In this document: piece by piece, positions 9,291-17,171 of the stretch
Position numbering within the stretch: position 1 is the first letter of the stretch
How the letters are laid out: the number at the start of each line of letters is the position of its first letter
Assembly: GCF_029761935.1 (NCBI RefSeq)
Contig: NZ_CP121699.1
Location: 248,001-312,000, forward strand
Origin: Microbacterium testaceum
Lineage (GTDB): Bacteria > Actinomycetota > Actinomycetes > Actinomycetales > Microbacteriaceae
Direction of reading: 5' to 3'
Length of the DNA: 64,000 nucleotides
Made by a program: the position numbers and the translations under genes
The notes under the pieces: model-generated
Databases searched by the model: none
The model's input: the letters and a program-made list of their open reading frames with translations, nothing else
What the model was told of the DNA's origin: nothing

Positions 9291-11351
9291 ATGTCCGACA
9301 TCATCACTCCGGAGCTCGTCACTCTCGACGCGCCCCTGGGCACCGACAAGCAGTCGGTGATCCGTGCTCTCGCCGAGCGCGTCGTCGCGCAGGGCCGCGC
9401 GCGCAGTGCCCAAGAGCTGTTCGACGACGCGTGGGCGCGTGAGCAGAAGGACGAGACCGGCCTGCCCGGCGGCATCGGCATCCCACACGCGCGCAGCGCC
9501 TCGGTCACCGAACCCACCCTCGCCTTCGCGCGGCTCACCCCCGGCGTCGACTTCGGTGCCCCCGACGGACCCGCCGACATCGTGTTCCTCATCGCGGCGC
9601 CCGAGGGTGCCGACGAGGCTCACCTCTCGGTGCTGTCGCAGCTGGCCCGTAGCCTCATGAACAACGACTTCATGTCGGGCCTGCGTTCCGCGCAGACGCC
9701 CGCCGAAGCCGTGACGCTCATCACGAATGCCGTCACCCCGGCCGCCGCACCCGCGGCAGCCCCGGCGGCGGCAGCGCCCGCGGCCACGCGCGCCGAGGCC
9801 CGCACCGCCACCAAGACCAAGAAGATCGTGGCCGTCACCGCGTGCGCCACGGGCATCGCCCACACCTTCATGGCCGCCGACGCGCTCACCGCCGCCGGCG
9901 CCGAGACCGAGGGCGTCGAGCTCATCGTCGAACCGCAGGGCTCGAGCGGCTACAAGGCCCTTCCGCAGAGCGTGATCGACGACGCCGACGCCGTGATCTT
10001 CGCGGTGGACGTCGACGTGCGCGAGCCGCAGCGCTTCGCGGGCAAGCCCGTCGTCCGCGCGGGCGTCAAGCGCGGCATCGAGCAGCCGAAGCAGCTCATC
10101 GCCGAGGCCCTCGCCGCCAGCGAGAACCCGAACGCCGCCCGCGTCCAGGGCGGTGGCGCCGCGGCATCCGCTTCGGACGCCCCCGTCGCGCAGCAGTCGG
10201 TGGGGCGCCGCATCCAGCGCTGGCTGCTGACGGGTGTCAGCTACATGATCCCATTCGTCGCCGGTGGCGGTCTGCTCATCGCGCTCGGCTTCCTGCTCGG
10301 TGGCTACGAAGTCACCAAGAACGCCTCGAACGTCATCATCCAGAACTCGCTCTGGGACCTCCCGACCGAGAACATCACCTCGTCGTTCGGCCCGGTGGGT
10401 CAGTACCTCGGGTCGGTCGCCTTCATGATCGGCGCCACGTCGATGGGCTTCATCGTCGCCGTGCTCGCGGGCTTCATCGCCTACGCGATCGCCGACCGCC
10501 CCGGCATCGCGCCCGGCTTCGTCGCCGGTGCGGTCGCCGTGCTCATGAACGCCGGCTTCATCGGCGGCATCATCGGTGGTCTGCTCGCGGGCTTCATCGC
10601 CTGGTGGCTCGGTCGCTTCGACGCGCCCCGCTGGCTCCGCGGTCTCATGCCCGTGGTCATCGTGCCGTTCCTCGGTTCGATCTTCGCTTCGGGGCTCATG
10701 ATCCTGTTCCTCGGTCGTCCGATCGCGGCCCTCATGGCTGCGCTCACCGACGGTCTGACCTCGCTCGCCGCCAGCGGTGCCGGAGCCATCGTGCTCGGCG
10801 TCATCCTCGGTCTGATGATGTGCTTCGACCTCGGTGGACCCGTCAACAAGGTGGCGTACGTCTTCGCCACCACGGGGCTCGCAGCCGCGACCCAGACGAA
10901 CACCACCCCGTACCTGATCATGGCGGCCGTCATGGCCGCCGGCATGGTGCCCCCGCTCGCGATGGCCCTGGCCTCGACGCTGCTCGCCCGCAAGAAGTTC
11001 ACCCCGGTCGAGCGCGAGAACGGTGCGGCCGCATGGCTGCTCGGTGCCTCGTTCATCTCCGAGGGCGCGATCCCGTTCGCCGCGGCGGACCCGCTGCGCG
11101 TCATCCCCGCGTCGATGGTCGGTGGCGCCATCACGGGTGGTCTGAGCATGCTGCTCTCGGTGCAGTCGTTCGCACCTCACGGAGGCATCTTCGTCTTCTT
11201 CGCGATCAACCCCTTCTGGGGTTTCGCCCTCGCAATCGTGGCGGGTACCGTCGTGACTGCGCTGATCGTCGTCGCCCTCAAGGGCATCGGCCGCAGCACG
11301 CAGGACGCCGCCGTCACCGAGGCTGCTCCCGCAGCCACGGTCGCCGCGTAA
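9291..11351 (+). CDS. fruA: fructose-specific PTS enzyme IIABC
   Basis: A 686-aa fused permease that takes up fructose and phosphorylates it at C1. Domain order: IIA (1-145) with the phospho-His in GIGIPHARS (His66); an Ala/Pro-rich linker; IIB (about 165-270) with the phospho-Cys in TACATGIAHTF (Cys185); then IIC (about 300-680) with about ten membrane helices and the conserved GGPVNKVAY and GGIFVFF segments. IIB has Ala where many homologues have Pro after the active Cys (ACPTGIAHT); the catalytic Cys is intact. AGGAGG-like bases (ACGGAGG) precede the ATG. ptsH follows. Confidence 0.95.
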   Translation: MSDIITPELVTLDAPLGTDKQSVIRALAERVVAQGRARSAQELFDDAWAREQKDETGLPGGIGIPHARSASVTEPTLAFARLTPGVDFGAPDGPADIVFLIAAPEGADEAHLSVLSQLARSLMNNDFMSGLRSAQTPAEAVTLITNAVTPAAAPAAAPAAAAPAATRAEARTATKTKKIVAVTACATGIAHTFMAADALTAAGAETEGVELIVEPQGSSGYKALPQSVIDDADAVIFAVDVDVREPQRFAGKPVVRAGVKRGIEQPKQLIAEALAASENPNAARVQGGGAAASASDAPVAQQSVGRRIQRWLLTGVSYMIPFVAGGGLLIALGFLLGGYEVTKNASNVIIQNSLWDLPTENITSSFGPVGQYLGSVAFMIGATSMGFIVAVLAGFIAYAIADRPGIAPGFVAGAVAVLMNAGFIGGIIGGLLAGFIAWWLGRFDAPRWLRGLMPVVIVPFLGSIFASGLMILFLGRPIAALMAALTDGLTSLAASGAGAIVLGVILGLMMCFDLGGPVNKVAYVFATTGLAAATQTNTTPYLIMAAVMAAGMVPPLAMALASTLLARKKFTPVERENGAAAWLLGASFISEGAIPFAAADPLRVIPASMVGGAITGGLSMLLSVQSFAPHGGIFVFFAINPFWGFALAIVAGTVVTALIVVALKGIGRSTQDAAVTEAAPAATVAA

Positions 11352-11378
11352 CACCCCGTCGAATCGGAAGGATTCACC

Positions 11379-11648
11379 ATGGCAGAACGTCAGGCCACCA
11401 TCGCGAGCGCCTCGGGCCTCCACGCCCGCCCCGCGAAGCTCTTCGTGCAGGCCGTGCAGGAGAAGAAGATCCCCGTCACGATCGCCGCCGAGGGTGGTGC
11501 CGACCTCAACGCCGGCAGCATCCTGTCGCTCATGGGCCTCGGCGCCGGTCACGGCACCGTCGTGACGCTGAAGGCCGAGGGTGAGGGTGCCGAGCAGGCG
11601 CTCGACGAGCTCGTCGCCCTTCTCGAGACCGATCTCGACGCGCAGTAA
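11379..11648 (+). CDS. ptsH: phosphocarrier protein HPr
   Basis: An 89-aa cytosolic carrier that passes phosphate from enzyme I to the IIA domain of FruA. The active His15 is in SGLHARPA, and Ser47 in NAGSILSLMGLG lines up with the regulatory Ser46 of low-GC HPr. Whether an HPr kinase exists cannot be seen here. GGAAGGA lies 9 bases before the ATG. It ends the fru operon and is followed by a strong terminator. No ptsI gene is in the window, so enzyme I must be encoded elsewhere. Confidence 0.95.
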   Translation: MAERQATIASASGLHARPAKLFVQAVQEKKIPVTIAAEGGADLNAGSILSLMGLGAGHGTVVTLKAEGEGAEQALDELVALLETDLDAQ

Positions 11649-11662
11649 GCGCCTCTTTACAG

Positions 11663-11707
11663 AACACCGGATGCCACGGCCCCAGGGCTCGTGGCATCCG
11701 GTGTTTT
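11663..11707 (+). terminator. terminator of the fru operon, arms built from GGATGCC/GGCATCC
   Basis: A perfect 15-bp stem (11663-11677 with 11691-11705) and a 13-base loop, followed by TT. Each arm contains the over-represented heptamer, GGATGCC on the left and GGCATCC on the right. Confidence 0.9.
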
Positions 11708-11815
11708 CGGTGTCAGGGGCGCGAAACTCCTGAGAACTCGACAACCGATGCTGATCTCTCGCGGCTCCGCACGCGAGCGCGCCGCATTCTCAGGAGATGG
11801 GGCACGCTGCGGTAC

Positions 11816-12454
11816 TCAGACCTCGACCGAGTCGCCCGGCTTGAGGTCGATGAACGAGCCGCCGTTCTGCTCGACGGCCCAGGTGAGGCGCGCGTCGCCC
11901 ATCTGCTTGCCGGCGACCGACAGGGTCATGTCGTGCGTGGCGAAGACGCGCTCGGGCTTGACGTCGAGGACGTAGTCGATGACCTCGCCGATCTTCAGCC
12001 AGGGGGCGCCGACCGGGGCCGCGAGCAGGGCGATCTTCTTGTGCTTGGGCACCACGTAGGAGTCGCCCGGGTAGTACACCGCGTCGTTGACGAGCACGCC
12101 GACGTTGTCGACCACCGGAATGGAGGAGTGGATGACCGCGTGCTTTCCGCCGAAAAACTCCAGGTGGAACGGACCCAGATCCAAGGTGTCGCCGGGGCTC
12201 ACCACCGTGACGTCAAAGCCGGCAGCGGCATCGCGCACCCCCTCGGGGCCATAGATCGGCACGCTGGGGTGCGCTTTCTGCAGGCGTGCGAGGTGCTCGG
12301 GCGTCCAGTGGTCCGCGTGCTCATGCGTGATCACGACCCCCGCGAGGTTCGTGAGGTCGTCCAACGGCGAGGTGAAGCTGCCTGGATCGATCACGAGCGA
12401 GTGACCGGATTCGACGAGGACCAGGGCGGCGTGTTCGTGCTTCGTGAGGCGCAT
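11816..12454 (-). CDS. metallo-beta-lactamase-fold metal-dependent hydrolase
   Basis: A cytosolic MBL-fold protein of 212 aa in the UlaG/YycJ-like L-ascorbate-6-phosphate-lactonase group of conserved hypotheticals. The metal motif is THEHADHW (HxHxDH, about residues 43-49), followed by further ligands in HAVIHSS and in FATHDMTLS. It starts MRLTKHEHAALVLVESG; ATG 12454 is chosen because upstream codons run into unconserved Arg-rich sequence and the tRNA-Glu region. It is a single-gene unit facing the fru operon terminator. Substrate unknown. Confidence 0.82.
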   Translation of the reverse strand: MRLTKHEHAALVLVESGHSLVIDPGSFTSPLDDLTNLAGVVITHEHADHWTPEHLARLQKAHPSVPIYGPEGVRDAAAGFDVTVVSPGDTLDLGPFHLEFFGGKHAVIHSSIPVVDNVGVLVNDAVYYPGDSYVVPKHKKIALLAAPVGAPWLKIGEVIDYVLDVKPERVFATHDMTLSVAGKQMGDARLTWAVEQNGGSFIDLKPGDSVEV

Positions 12455-12640
12455 TCTTCGAGTCAACTCCCGACGGAGGGAGAGAGGCAAGCGCTGGCGC
12501 GAAGGGTGAACAGCGTCTAACGGCTCTTCCCTGTGCGCCCAACTCGCGGTACCGTGGCCGGACACGCCCGGGATTTCGACGGCTCGGCCTCGATTTTGCG
12601 TGCGCGTCAATCGTGATGCATACTTAAACGGTTGCGACGC

Positions 12641-12716
12641 GGCCCCATCGTATAGCGGCCTAGTACGCCGCCCTCTCACGGCGGTAACGCGGGTTCGAAT
12701 CCCGCTGGGGTCACCA
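12641..12716 (+). tRNA. tRNA-Glu (anticodon CTC), CCA encoded
   Basis: Acceptor GGCCCCA pairs with TGGGGTC (one G-U), then discriminator A and encoded CCA (12714-12716). The anticodon stem CCGCC/GGCGG encloses CTCTCAC with anticodon CTC, and the T loop is TTCGAAT. It reads GAG codons. Confidence 0.96.
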
Positions 12717-12721
12717 ACACG

Positions 12722-12757
12722 AAAAAGAGCTTCGACCGAATGGTCGAAGCTCTTTTT
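12722..12757 (+). terminator. terminator of tRNA-Glu
   Basis: A 16-bp perfect stem (12722-12737 with 12742-12757), GAAT tetraloop and a run of five T: a canonical intrinsic terminator. Confidence 0.95.
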
Positions 12758-12884
12758 CGTTCTGGCGGGGGCGGCCCAAGGCAGAAGGAGCTCGCGGACG
12801 CTCAAGCGGACTCGGATGCCGAGACGACCCGGCGTCCGACTCTCTCGCTCCTTCCGTCGATCCGAGGCTGCTGAGCGCTGCAGC

Positions 12885-13961
12885 TCAGCCCTCGCGCGCC
12901 TCGCGACGGCGCCGCAGCGCCCGGCGCACGCCCCACGTCACCGCGAGGACCACCGCCGCGACGGCGATCCAGGGCAGCAAGAAGCCGAGGCCGATCACGA
13001 TGCCGTTGAGCGTGGCCACCAGACCGTTCCAGCCGGCGCCGAGCCCGTCGCCGAAACCGGCGGGGTCGGCGGCGACGGCGGGGGAGCGTTCGACGAGCTG
13101 CACGCTGAGCGACGACATCGCGACCTGGGACTCGACCGACTGCAGCACCTGACGGTCGGAGTCTAGTTGCGCCTGTCGCTCGGCCAGGGCGGATTCCGCC
13201 GTGATCAGGTCGGACACCGAGCCCGCCTTCGCCATCAGCTCCGTCAGTCGCGCCACCGAAGCCTCGCCGGCCGCGACCCGCGCGCGCAGGTCGACCGTCT
13301 GCTCGGTGACGTCGGAGCGGTTGACGGTCGTGGCCGTGATCTCTCCGACCTGGCGCAGTTCGTCCATCGTGCTCGTGAGGGCGGCAGCGGGGACGCGGAC
13401 GGTGATCCAGCCCGAGGATGCCGCGGGCCCGGTCGCCGAGCCCTCGTACGGCACCGCGCCGATCGCACCGCCCAGCTGCGAGGACTCGACGTATCCGCCC
13501 GCCCCGGTCGCGGCGGAGCCGATCGCGTCGATCGCCGCGGCGATGTCGTCCACCTCGACCGTGCTGGAGCCGGTGGCGACGATGTCGCGGGTCGCCGCGT
13601 CGCGCGCCGCCGCGTCTCCCGCGGTGGCCTCGGACGACGAGGACGACCCCGCGGCCTGCTCGCCCGGGGCGATCGGCGCGAGGGGTGGGTCCTGGGCGGA
13701 TCCGCTCGAGTACTGGTCCGTGAGCCCCTGGCTCTCGGCCCCGATGACGGTGCTCGATCCGCTGGACCCCGAGGTGGCGGTCAGCGACGGGCCGACGAAC
13801 GCGGCGACCACGACCACGGCGGCCGCGGCTCCGGCGCCCGTCCAGATCCCGCGACGACGGCGGCGCGTGCGCTCGCGCTCGTCGGCGATCCGGCCGAAGA
13901 CGGCGGCTTCGATGGCATCCATCCGGTCGGCGGGGAGAGGGGGAAGAGTGGGCGTGGTCAT
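12885..13961 (-). CDS. DUF4349 membrane protein, possible anti-sigma partner
   Basis: A 358-aa protein. The first 38 residues are a charged cytoplasmic segment (MDAIEAAVFGRIADERER), followed by a transmembrane helix (about 42-60), a Ser/Ala-rich spacer, the extracytoplasmic DUF4349 domain (about 140-300) with a long coiled coil (LTELMAKAGSV to ALAERQAQLD), a second transmembrane helix and an Arg-rich tail. Its ATG overlaps the stop of the ECF sigma gene by four bases. A gene coupled to an ECF sigma factor and encoding a short cytoplasmic N-terminus before a membrane helix is the usual anti-sigma layout, but no zinc anti-sigma motif is visible. A short hairpin (12870-12889) overlaps the stop. 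Confidence 0.82.
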   Translation of the reverse strand: MTTPTLPPLPADRMDAIEAAVFGRIADERERTRRRRRGIWTGAGAAAAVVVVAAFVGPSLTATSGSSGSSTVIGAESQGLTDQYSSGSAQDPPLAPIAPGEQAAGSSSSSEATAGDAAARDAATRDIVATGSSTVEVDDIAAAIDAIGSAATGAGGYVESSQLGGAIGAVPYEGSATGPAASSGWITVRVPAAALTSTMDELRQVGEITATTVNRSDVTEQTVDLRARVAAGEASVARLTELMAKAGSVSDLITAESALAERQAQLDSDRQVLQSVESQVAMSSLSVQLVERSPAVAADPAGFGDGLGAGWNGLVATLNGIVIGLGFLLPWIAVAAVVLAVTWGVRRALRRRREAREG

Positions 13962-14512
13962 GAAGTCTCCGTCTCCATCGCGGTGGCGCGCACCCGGGAG
14001 CGGATGCGGGAGAGGCGGTTGCGAACGGTTCCGTGCGACACGCCCAGCGAGGCGGCGGCCGCTTCGTACCCGTAGCCTTCGGCGGCGCACAGGCGGAAGA
14101 TCTCGCGGTCGAGGTCGCTGAGCCGATCGACGGCGGCCAGGATCGCGGCCACGGTCTGCGCCTGCACGACCTGAGCCTCGACGTCGACGGCCGAGGGGAT
14201 CTCGTCGTCGAGCGCCGCGTGCGATCCGTGGCGACGACGCGCCCTCAGTCGGTTCTGCGCCTGCAACCGACAGACGGTCGCGAGCCAGGGCAACAGGGAC
14301 TCGCCCTCGAGCCGCAGCGACGGAATCTTCCGCCAAGCGACCACGAACGTCTCCTGCACCACGTCCTCGGCGTCCGCGGGCTCGCCGACCAGACCGAGAG
14401 CGATCCAGTACACGGGTCGCGCGTACGCCCGATACAGCTCGCGATACGCGACCTCCGACCCGCCGGCGGCGCGCGCCACGAGGGCCCTGTCGTCGATGAC
14501 TCCGTGGGTCAT
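13958..14512 (-). CDS. ECF (sigma-70 family) RNA polymerase sigma factor
   Basis: A 184-aa extracytoplasmic-function sigma factor with sigma region 2 (YRELYRAYARPVYWIALG to EDVVQETFVVAW, about 24-62) and region 4 (LSDLDREIFRLCAAEGYGY to the HTH SHGTVRNRLSRIRSR, about 127-170). ATG 14512 is preferred; a TTG at 14551 in frame would add 13 unconserved residues. It is co-transcribed and translationally coupled with the DUF4349 gene. Target promoters are not evident in the window. Confidence 0.92.
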   Translation of the reverse strand: MTHGVIDDRALVARAAGGSEVAYRELYRAYARPVYWIALGLVGEPADAEDVVQETFVVAWRKIPSLRLEGESLLPWLATVCRLQAQNRLRARRRHGSHAALDDEIPSAVDVEAQVVQAQTVAAILAAVDRLSDLDREIFRLCAAEGYGYEAAAASLGVSHGTVRNRLSRIRSRVRATAMETETS

Positions 14513-14687
14513 GGCATCCGTTCCGCTCTCCGGGTGAGCCCCGGGAAGCAATCTCTCACTCAGAGGTGTCCGGCTCGAGCGGATCGTCTCACGGATGTAC
14601 GCACGTTATGAGCACTAGGAGCACAACCCCGTGCCCGGCTGGAGCGAGCGGATAAACTCGAGCGTTTCCCCGATGAAAGGCCCCGCG

Positions 14688-15755
14688 ATGGAGCTGCAGC
14701 TCGACCCCCTCTTCCAGACGATCACGCTCGTCGTGCTCGTGCTGATCCTGGTTGCCGACCTGCTGATCATCCTCAAACGCCCGCACATCCCGGCGGCGAA
14801 AGAGTCGACGCTCTGGGTCGTGTTCTACGTGACCCTCGCGCTCATCTTCGCCGGCGTCCTCTGGATCGTCGCCGGGGGAGAAGTCGCGGGACAGTTCGTG
14901 GCGGGCTGGCTGACCGAGTACAGCCTCTCGATCGACAACCTCTTCGTGTTCGTGCTGATCATGGGGCAGTTCGCGGTGCCGCGGCGGTACCAGCAGGAGG
15001 TGCTGATGGTGGGCATCATCATCGCGCTCATCCTGCGCGGCGCCTTCATCCTGGTCGGCGCGACGATCATCGAGAACTTCAGCCCGATCTTCTACCTGTT
15101 CGGTGCGTTCCTCGTCTACACGGCGATCCGCCAGGCGTTCCCGGGCGACGACCACGACGACGACTCGCAGAAAGAGAACCTCATCGTGCGGACGCTGCGT
15201 CGCGTGCTGCCGATGAGCGACTCGTACGACGGCAAGAAGGTCATCACGCGCGTCAAGGGCAAGAAGCTCTTCACCCCGATGATCATCGTGTTCGTCGCGA
15301 TCGGTGTGACCGACCTGCTGTTCGCGATCGACTCGATCCCGGCGATCTTCGGCATCACGCAGAGCCCGTTCATCGTGTTCACGGCGAACCTCTTCGCGCT
15401 GATGGGTCTGCGCCAGCTGTACTTCCTGCTCGGCGACCTGCTCGACCGCTTGAAGTTCCTGCACTACGGCATCGCGTTCATCCTCGCGTTCATCGGTGTG
15501 AAGCTGATCCTGCACGCGATGCACGTCAACGAGCTCTCGTTCATCAACGACGGTGAGCCCATCGAGTGGGCGCCCGAGATCTCGACGTGGGTCTCTCTCG
15601 CGGTGATCGTGGTGTCGATGGCGGTCGCGACGATCGCCAGCCTCATCGCCGCCCGCCGCGAGCCCGCGTCCGTCGACGGGCCTCAGGATGCCGCGGCCGA
15701 CGTCGCCGACGAGAAGGGGACGCCCCGCACGGTCGAGCAGCCGAAGGGCGACTGA
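14688..15755 (+). CDS. TerC-family integral membrane protein
   Basis: A 355-aa protein with about eight to nine transmembrane helices. The two signature repeats are visible: YSLSIDNLFVFVLIMG (about residues 80-95) and DLLFAIDSIPAIFGITQ (about 208-224), whose acidic residues are thought to bind metal ions. TerC proteins are linked to tellurite resistance and to manganese export that metallates secreted proteins. An acidic loop (DDHDDD) lies between the halves. ATG 14688 is chosen because AAAGG sits 7 bases upstream; ATG 14673 and 14631 in frame are less likely. Confidence 0.92.
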   Translation: MELQLDPLFQTITLVVLVLILVADLLIILKRPHIPAAKESTLWVVFYVTLALIFAGVLWIVAGGEVAGQFVAGWLTEYSLSIDNLFVFVLIMGQFAVPRRYQQEVLMVGIIIALILRGAFILVGATIIENFSPIFYLFGAFLVYTAIRQAFPGDDHDDDSQKENLIVRTLRRVLPMSDSYDGKKVITRVKGKKLFTPMIIVFVAIGVTDLLFAIDSIPAIFGITQSPFIVFTANLFALMGLRQLYFLLGDLLDRLKFLHYGIAFILAFIGVKLILHAMHVNELSFINDGEPIEWAPEISTWVSLAVIVVSMAVATIASLIAARREPASVDGPQDAAADVADEKGTPRTVEQPKGD

Positions 15756-15781
15756 GCCGACGAGGACCCTGCGCGTCGACG

Positions 15782-15808
15782 ACCCGGAGCCTGTCGAAGG
15801 GTCCGGGT
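15782..15808. repeat. REP-like palindrome with GAGCCTGTCGAAG core between convergent genes
   Basis: ACCCGGA (15782-15788) pairs with TCCGGGT (15802-15808) around GCCTGTCGAAGGG. It lies between convergent terC and the monooxygenase gene and could serve as a bidirectional terminator. From memory, related CCTTCGACAGGCTC elements are dispersed in many Microbacteriaceae genomes; this was not searched. Confidence 0.5.
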
Positions 15809-15857
15809 GCCGCGACCCCTGGCGGGCTCAGCCACCTGGGGCCACGGCATCCGGAAT

Positions 15858-17171
15858 CTAGAACGCGCGCAGATTCGCCTGAAGTCCGCCGTCGACGTAC
15901 TCCTCGCGGAGGATGCCGCGCCGACGCAGGATCGGCACGAGGTCATCGAGTACGCGATGCACGGTGACAGGGTGCAGGTCGCCCCACAGCAGCACGCCGT
16001 CATTGCCCCACGTGCCGAGTTCTTCGATGCGGTCGGCGAACTCGTCGGCCGTCCCCACGAAGCCGGAGCCGTCGTCCAGGCGGCCCACGCGTGCGTGCGC
16101 GGCGAGGATCGTGCGCAGGGGAGCGTCGTCGTCGTGCTTTCCGACGAGCCGCTTGATGCTGCCCTCCGACACGTGCTCGCCGAAGATCGACCGGTCGAGC
16201 GGCTTGTCGAGGTCGAGACCGGTCAGATCGGTCTCAAGATCGCTTGACTGCTTGCGGGCGATGGCGACGAGCGCCTCGTCATCGGGGTGAGCGGATGCCG
16301 CGACGAGGCGGTCGGCTTCCTCCGGCGACGAGACGAGCACGGGCTGGATGGCGAAGAGGATCTTGATGTCGGCCGCCGCTCGCCCCGCGGCAACGGCTGC
16401 GTCCTGGATGCGGCCCCGATACGCCCGGATGCTCTGTTCGTCGAGAGGTGCGAGCGCGAGCTGCACGTCGGAGTTGTGCCCCGCGAACGACAGGCCGCGG
16501 CCGGATCCGCCGGGGGAGACGATCGTGGGCGCGCCGTCGGTGAAGGGCACCGCGTTCAGCGGCCCGTCGAAGCCGTAGTGCTCGCCGCGGTGCCGCACCG
16601 CCTCGAGCTTCGTGCCGTCGGCGTAAACACCCGTCTCTTCGTCGGCGACGAGAGCGCCCTCGCCCCAGCTGTTCCAGAGCTTCCGGATGCCGTCGAGCCA
16701 CTCCTCCGCCCGGTCGTAGGCCGCATCGTGCCCGAGCTGCGGCGCGGTGGAGAAGTGGCGCGCGCTGCCGGTGTCGGTGACGACGTTCAGGCCGAGACGG
16801 TGGCCGCTCAGGTGCTGGAGCGTCGCGAACTGCCGAGCGGCGGTGTACGGCAGATACGCGGCCGGGTTGACCGTCGGCACCACGCCCAAATGCTGCGTCG
16901 CCGCGAACAGGTACGGCGCGAGCAGCAGCGGGTCGTGCTTCGGTCCGCCGAAGGCGTGGCGCACGCGCAGGTCGATCGTGTCGGCGCTGCCGAGCGAGGG
17001 TGCGTCTTCGATGATCAGCAGGTCGAAGCCGGCCTGCTCGAGCGTGCGGGCCGAGTCCTGGTAGAGGCCGGGCTCGGTCCAGCGGTGGTTCCAGCGCAGG
17101 TAGGGGTGGCCCCACCCGTGGGGGCCGAAGCCGCGCGCGAGGAACCAGCCGAAGTGCTGCAGCCGGCTCAT
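15858..17171 (-). CDS. LLM-class FMN-dependent monooxygenase (NtaA/SnaA/DszA type)
   Basis: A 437-aa flavin-dependent oxygenase with the TIM-barrel bacterial luciferase fold. Family landmarks are the N-terminal FLARGFGPHGWGHP (substrate pocket), DLLIIEDAP, PTVNPAAYLPYTAARQFATL and GLNVVTDTG (flavin phosphate region). Members use FMNH2 from a separate reductase to oxidise organosulfur or nitrogen compounds. It is translationally coupled to the sulfhydrylase gene (ATGA at 17168-17171), which points to sulfur scavenging or methionine metabolism. The precise substrate is unknown. Confidence 0.88.
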   Translation of the reverse strand: MSRLQHFGWFLARGFGPHGWGHPYLRWNHRWTEPGLYQDSARTLEQAGFDLLIIEDAPSLGSADTIDLRVRHAFGGPKHDPLLLAPYLFAATQHLGVVPTVNPAAYLPYTAARQFATLQHLSGHRLGLNVVTDTGSARHFSTAPQLGHDAAYDRAEEWLDGIRKLWNSWGEGALVADEETGVYADGTKLEAVRHRGEHYGFDGPLNAVPFTDGAPTIVSPGGSGRGLSFAGHNSDVQLALAPLDEQSIRAYRGRIQDAAVAAGRAAADIKILFAIQPVLVSSPEEADRLVAASAHPDDEALVAIARKQSSDLETDLTGLDLDKPLDRSIFGEHVSEGSIKRLVGKHDDDAPLRTILAAHARVGRLDDGSGFVGTADEFADRIEELGTWGNDGVLLWGDLHPVTVHRVLDDLVPILRRRGILREEYVDGGLQANLRAF

